From: Bradyrhizobium diazoefficiens
GTDB lineage: Bacteria; Pseudomonadota; Alphaproteobacteria; Rhizobiales; Xanthobacteraceae
NCBI RefSeq assembly: GCF_016616885.1
Contig: NZ_CP067102.1
Location: 3,624,501-3,688,500 of the forward strand
Direction: 5' to 3'
Length of the DNA: 64,000 nt
Shown here: positions 60,909 to 64,000 of the stretch, piece after piece
Layout: each line of letters opens with the position of its first letter
How positions within the stretch are numbered: the stretch's first letter is position 1
Program-made: the position numbers and the translations under genes
Notes under the pieces: model-generated
The model's database searches: none
Seen by the model: only the letters and a program-made list of their open reading frames with translations
Told to the model about the DNA's origin: nothing

Positions 60909-62504
60909 ATGAGACCAAATTTTGGAACGTTCGTCACAGCACTATTGGCAGGCACATTTGCCACGGCGGCCTGGGCACAAGGACTCGGCAATGTGCACTT
61001 CGAGACCTCGTGCGCGCCGCAGGCGCAAGAGAAATTCGACCGCGGCCTGGCGATGGTGCATTCATTCTTCTATCCGGACAGCGTCCAGGCCTTCACCGAA
61101 GCCGCTGCCGCCGATCCGCAATGCGCGATCGCCTACTGGGGCATCGCGATCAGCCACCGTCCCAACCCGCTGATCCTGCCCCTGACCTCCACCGTTTTGA
61201 AGAACGGATTGGAGGCAGTGCAGAAGGGCAGGATGATCGGCGCCAAGACCGAGCGCGAGCGCGACTGGCTCGAGGCGATCGCGCCTTACTACAAGGACTA
61301 CGACAAGGTTGATCAAACCGAGCGCGGGCTTGCCTACGAAAAGGCGATGGCAGCGCTGATGCAGAAATATCCCGATGATCCGGAGGCGGCCATCTTCTAC
61401 GCGCTCGCTCTCAATGAGACCGCGCTGCACAGCGACAAGACGTTTGCCAATCAGCTCAAGGCCGGAGCGATCCTCGAAAGGATCAAGGCGAAACTGCCGG
61501 ACCATCCGGGCGTGCTGCACTATCTGATCCACACCTACGATTACCCGACGCTGGCGCAGCGCGGTCTTGATGCGGCAAACAGATATGCAGAGGTTGCTCC
61601 TGCGGCTCAGCATGCCCAGCATATGCCATCGCATACCTATTCCATGCTCGGGATGTGGACACAATCGGTCGCATCGAACACGAAATCGCGGGCAGTCGCC
61701 CAGGGGCAAGCGGCGAAGCTCTGGCCGGGGGCGACGCATCCAGGCGAGCCGCACCATCTGGACTTTATGGAATACGCTCTGCTGCAATTGGGACAGGAGG
61801 GACAGGCAAAGCAGGTACGCGACGACAGCAACGCGATAGAAAAGCTCGGGTTTGAATACTTCGCAAGCTATACCGCGCTTGCGGCGGTGCCGGCGCGCTT
61901 TGCGTTGGAACGTCAGGCGTGGAAGGAGGCAGCCGTGCTTGAGCCGAGGGGCAGCAAGTTTCCACAGGCCGAGGCTATCACTCATTTCGCTCGCGCCATG
62001 GGATTGGCCCGCAGCGGCGACCTCGCCGCGGCAGAGCGCGACGTCGACAATCTCAAGGTGATTCGTGCGACGCTGGAGAACGCAAGTCAGTCTTATTGGG
62101 CCTCGCAGGTCGAAATCCAGATGTTGGCTGCGTCGGCCTGGATTACGCAAGCAAAGGGGGAGAAGGAGACGGCGCTGAAGCTCATGCGGGCGGCGGCAGA
62201 CCTGGAGGACGACAGCGAAAAGCACATCGCGATGGAGAACCGGCTGTACCCAATGCGCGAACTGTTGGGCGATTTGCTGCTGGAACAGCAACAGCCGGGA
62301 CTAGCGCTAACGGAGTACGAGACTTCGCTGGTGTCGACGCCCAACCGTCTCCGTGGCTTGTACGGCGCAGCTAAGGCCGCGAAAGCCGCAAATCAGCCAG
62401 AGAAAGCCACAACATATTTCCGGAAACTTGCCGAGATGACCAAGGACGCCGATACCGATCGGGTGGAAATCAGCGAGGCCAGATCCTCCTTGATACAGCA
62501 GTGA
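60909..62504 (+). CDS. Secreted TPR-repeat protein
   Basis: The 531-residue product starts at ATG 60909 after AAGGAGGGAACGTC. It has a signal peptide (FVTALLAGTFATAAWAQ), then helical repeats of the TPR type. Recognisable blocks are HFETSCAPQAQEKFDRGLAMVHSFFY near residue 30, AEAAAADPQCAIAYWGIAIS near 63, HTYDYPTLAQRGLDAANRYAEVAP near 200 and a C-terminal pair near 465-520 (GDLLLEQQQPGLALTEYETSL, YGAAKAAKAANQPEKATTYFRKL). The conserved H-PSHTY segment is known in related secreted TPR proteins of unknown role. A second TPR gene follows after about 70 bases. Confidence 0.88.
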   Translation: MRPNFGTFVTALLAGTFATAAWAQGLGNVHFETSCAPQAQEKFDRGLAMVHSFFYPDSVQAFTEAAAADPQCAIAYWGIAISHRPNPLILPLTSTVLKNGLEAVQKGRMIGAKTERERDWLEAIAPYYKDYDKVDQTERGLAYEKAMAALMQKYPDDPEAAIFYALALNETALHSDKTFANQLKAGAILERIKAKLPDHPGVLHYLIHTYDYPTLAQRGLDAANRYAEVAPAAQHAQHMPSHTYSMLGMWTQSVASNTKSRAVAQGQAAKLWPGATHPGEPHHLDFMEYALLQLGQEGQAKQVRDDSNAIEKLGFEYFASYTALAAVPARFALERQAWKEAAVLEPRGSKFPQAEAITHFARAMGLARSGDLAAAERDVDNLKVIRATLENASQSYWASQVEIQMLAASAWITQAKGEKETALKLMRAAADLEDDSEKHIAMENRLYPMRELLGDLLLEQQQPGLALTEYETSLVSTPNRLRGLYGAAKAAKAANQPEKATTYFRKLAEMTKDADTDRVEISEARSSLIQQ

Positions 62505-62576
62505 ACTGCCGACGAGAGAATGAGAGAGCGGCTGCCGGGCGCACCTGTCCGGCAGCAGCCTGATGGCACAACGATC

Positions 62577-63152
62577 ATGATGCGTTCGATCCTTATCGCC
62601 GCCGTCGCGGGAGCGCTGAGCGCGGTGCTGGCTTCGTACTTCTTGACTGCGCCTGCCCGCCAAGGCCAGACCGCAACGTCGGCCAGCCCGGACAATGCGG
62701 CGTTCCGCATCGCCAATGCGCCCGAAGCCTGGCCGATCTGCTCGACCATGGCAGCTATGGTGGAAACGCCCGATTGGGCAGCGCTCGATCCCGATTTCGC
62801 GGCAGGCAAGCGAGCGATCGGCACGCGCGACTGGGAAGAAGCGATCAAGGCGCTTACGAATGCGGGCCTTCGCGACGCCCGCAATGCCGATATCCAGAAC
62901 TACCTTGGCTACGCCTATCGCCGGCTTCGGCAGTTCGATCCGGCAATGCAGCACTATCAGCGGGCCCTGACCCTCAATCCTCGTCACCGCAGCGCGCACG
63001 AACACCTCGGTGAAGCCTACTTGGCGCGGGGTGATCTAGCGAAGGCCAAAGAGCATCTCGCGGCGCTCGAGCAAATCTGTCTCATCCCCTGCGATGAATA
63101 TGACGACTTAAAGCGGGCGATCGCGGAGTACAACAAAGTCGCTAAGCGCTGA
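62577..63152 (+). CDS. Membrane-anchored TPR protein
   Basis: The 191-residue product from ATG 62577 (a second ATG at 62580, and 62520 is also in frame) has an N-terminal membrane span (SILIAAVAGALSAVLASYFLT). The rest contains at least two TPR units: NYLGYAYRRLRQFDPAMQHYQRALTLNPRH and AHEHLGEAYLARGDLAKAKEHLAALEQIC. It ends DEYDDLKRAIAEYNKVAKR. It lies about 70 bases after a secreted TPR protein gene, so the two probably act together in the envelope. The partner is unknown. Confidence 0.85.
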   Translation: MMRSILIAAVAGALSAVLASYFLTAPARQGQTATSASPDNAAFRIANAPEAWPICSTMAAMVETPDWAALDPDFAAGKRAIGTRDWEEAIKALTNAGLRDARNADIQNYLGYAYRRLRQFDPAMQHYQRALTLNPRHRSAHEHLGEAYLARGDLAKAKEHLAALEQICLIPCDEYDDLKRAIAEYNKVAKR

Positions 63153-63244
63153 TCGAGTCCGATTTTTCAGCCGATCGGTCCACCAGTGAATGGAGGGACC
63201 GGAGGCCATCGATAGCCAGATCTCACTGCGCGGTGTGATTGTGA

Positions 63245-64000
63245 TCAGTTTGCGGAAAGACCAGTTTGTCGGGCCCGCGCCAGCGTGTCCGAGGGCGCTT
63301 CGTGGAAGGTCGCACGGTATGCTGCGGCAAACTCGCCAAGGTGATGAAAGCCCTGGGCGCGCGCGCATGAGGCGACTGACGCACCACCGCTCCTGAGAAG
63401 CTGCGTGCGGGTGGCCCACAGCCGCTTCAGGCGGATGTATTGATGCAGGCTCATGCCACGCACCTTGGCCACTGCACCGCCGAGGGTCCGGATCGAGACG
63501 CCGAACTCTCCGGCGAGATCGGCTGTATAGATCGGGGCGGTCGGATAGGCTGCGACGTAATCGTCGATCTGCTGCACGAGCCTGGCGGATCGCGCGCCTG
63601 CATTCGGGGCGCTCCGCTCCGACAACGGATTGGTTCGAAACAGGTCGTCGAAAGCCAGCAACAGCCCTTCCTGGAGATGGCTGGCGGCTTCCGTGGTCTC
63701 GAACATGTGCGGCTCGACCGATGCGGTCCTGAGGATGTCGAGCACAAGCTGCCGCGCGTAGAGATGGGCGGCGGGGTCGGCGATGCGAACCCACAATGCG
63801 TCGGCGCGATCGAACCAGCCGCGATCCCTGAGCGCGGGCGAGAACATGATCAGCGCATGATGATTGGTCTGAGGCTCGACGAAATGGCAATCATGGTTGC
63901 CGCGCAAGCCCATGAAAAAGCGCGAGTCGAGATCCACTCCGCTCGAGCTGGCGCGCAGACCATCGCTCATCGGCAGGATGACCATGCCGCCCGGCGCGCG
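63245..64000 (-). CDS. AraC-family transcriptional regulator (partial, N-terminus beyond window)
   Basis: The 252 residues in the window are open to the right edge (RAPGG before the first Met in frame at 63985), so the N-terminus is probably outside; AraC proteins are usually about 300-330 residues. The C-terminal AraC DNA-binding domain has two helix-turn-helices: YTADLAGEFGVSIRTLGGAVAKVRGMSLHQYIRLKRL near residue 150 and VASCARAQGFHHLGEFAAAYRATFHEAPSDTL near 205. The N-terminal part resembles a cupin-like or AraC-binding-type sensor without a clear ligand. It is convergent with the TPR gene pair. Confidence 0.88.
   Translation of the reverse strand, partial: RAPGGMVILPMSDGLRASSSGVDLDSRFFMGLRGNHDCHFVEPQTNHHALIMFSPALRDRGWFDRADALWVRIADPAAHLYARQLVLDILRTASVEPHMFETTEAASHLQEGLLLAFDDLFRTNPLSERSAPNAGARSARLVQQIDDYVAAYPTAPIYTADLAGEFGVSIRTLGGAVAKVRGMSLHQYIRLKRLWATRTQLLRSGGASVASCARAQGFHHLGEFAAAYRATFHEAPSDTLARARQTGLSAN

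Overview
The window is a 64 kb piece of an alphaproteobacterial chromosome, most likely Bradyrhizobium or a close relative (Nitrobacteraceae). This rests on the ribosomal protein, RpoA and SecY sequences, the GC-rich codon use, the ATP12, NIPSNAP, DUF1330 and DUF4260 gene families, and several families of dispersed intergenic palindromes of the kind seen in Bradyrhizobium and Rhodopseudomonas. No species is claimed.

Region 1 (1-16.5 kb) is the long translation operon: the end of fusA, tuf, rpsJ-rplC-rplD-rplW-rplB-rpsS-rplV-rpsC-rplP-rpmC-rpsQ, rplN-rplX-rplE-rpsN-rpsH-rplF-rplR-rpsE-rpmD-rplO, secY-adk, and rpsM-rpsK-rpoA-rplQ. Its oddities are three copies of one hairpin family placed in gaps between genes, an adenylate kinase with an 86-residue histone-H1-like tail, and a terminator-like hairpin between rpsK and rpoA.

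Region 2 (16.4-24 kb) starts with a full-length group II intron with an intact reverse transcriptase, sitting five bases past the T-run of the rplQ terminator. Then come an SDR, a DUF1330 protein, a HisC-like aminotransferase, an MDR oxidoreductase divergent from an HxlR regulator, and a porin. This block separates rplQ from the protease-rarA-pseudouridine synthase genes that usually follow it in this order.

Region 3 (24-42.5 kb) is ordinary chromosome: Do/HtrA protease, RarA, pseudouridine synthase, ATP12, a FliK-like plus mini-FlhB pair, PccB, two odd small secreted proteins (one His/Trp-rich with a Tat signal, one Cys-rich) sharing a bidirectional terminator, an alpha/beta hydrolase, an ArsR-like regulator with a clear operator, two dimeric-barrel proteins, a PEP mutase/ICL-family lyase, a TRIC-like channel and a triheme cytochrome c.

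Region 4 (42.7-52.1 kb) is a catabolic cluster on one strand: a fused indolepyruvate:ferredoxin oxidoreductase, an SCP-x-type thiolase with its DUF35 partner, a MaoC hydratase, an SDR dehydrogenase, a DHDPS-family aldolase and a NUDT7/19-like Nudix hydrolase. Together they look like a CoA-thioester degradation route resembling peroxisomal MFE-2/SCP-x chemistry. Most of its gaps hold palindromic elements.

Region 5 (52.2-64 kb) holds an EamA transporter, a large PAS histidine kinase, a GrlR-like protein, several small secreted or membrane proteins, a tRNA-Arg(TCG) whose 3' end is overlapped by a frameshifted serine recombinase remnant (an old island edge), about 0.95 kb of geneless DNA with a 26-bp inverted repeat, a TPR gene pair, and an AraC regulator cut by the window edge.
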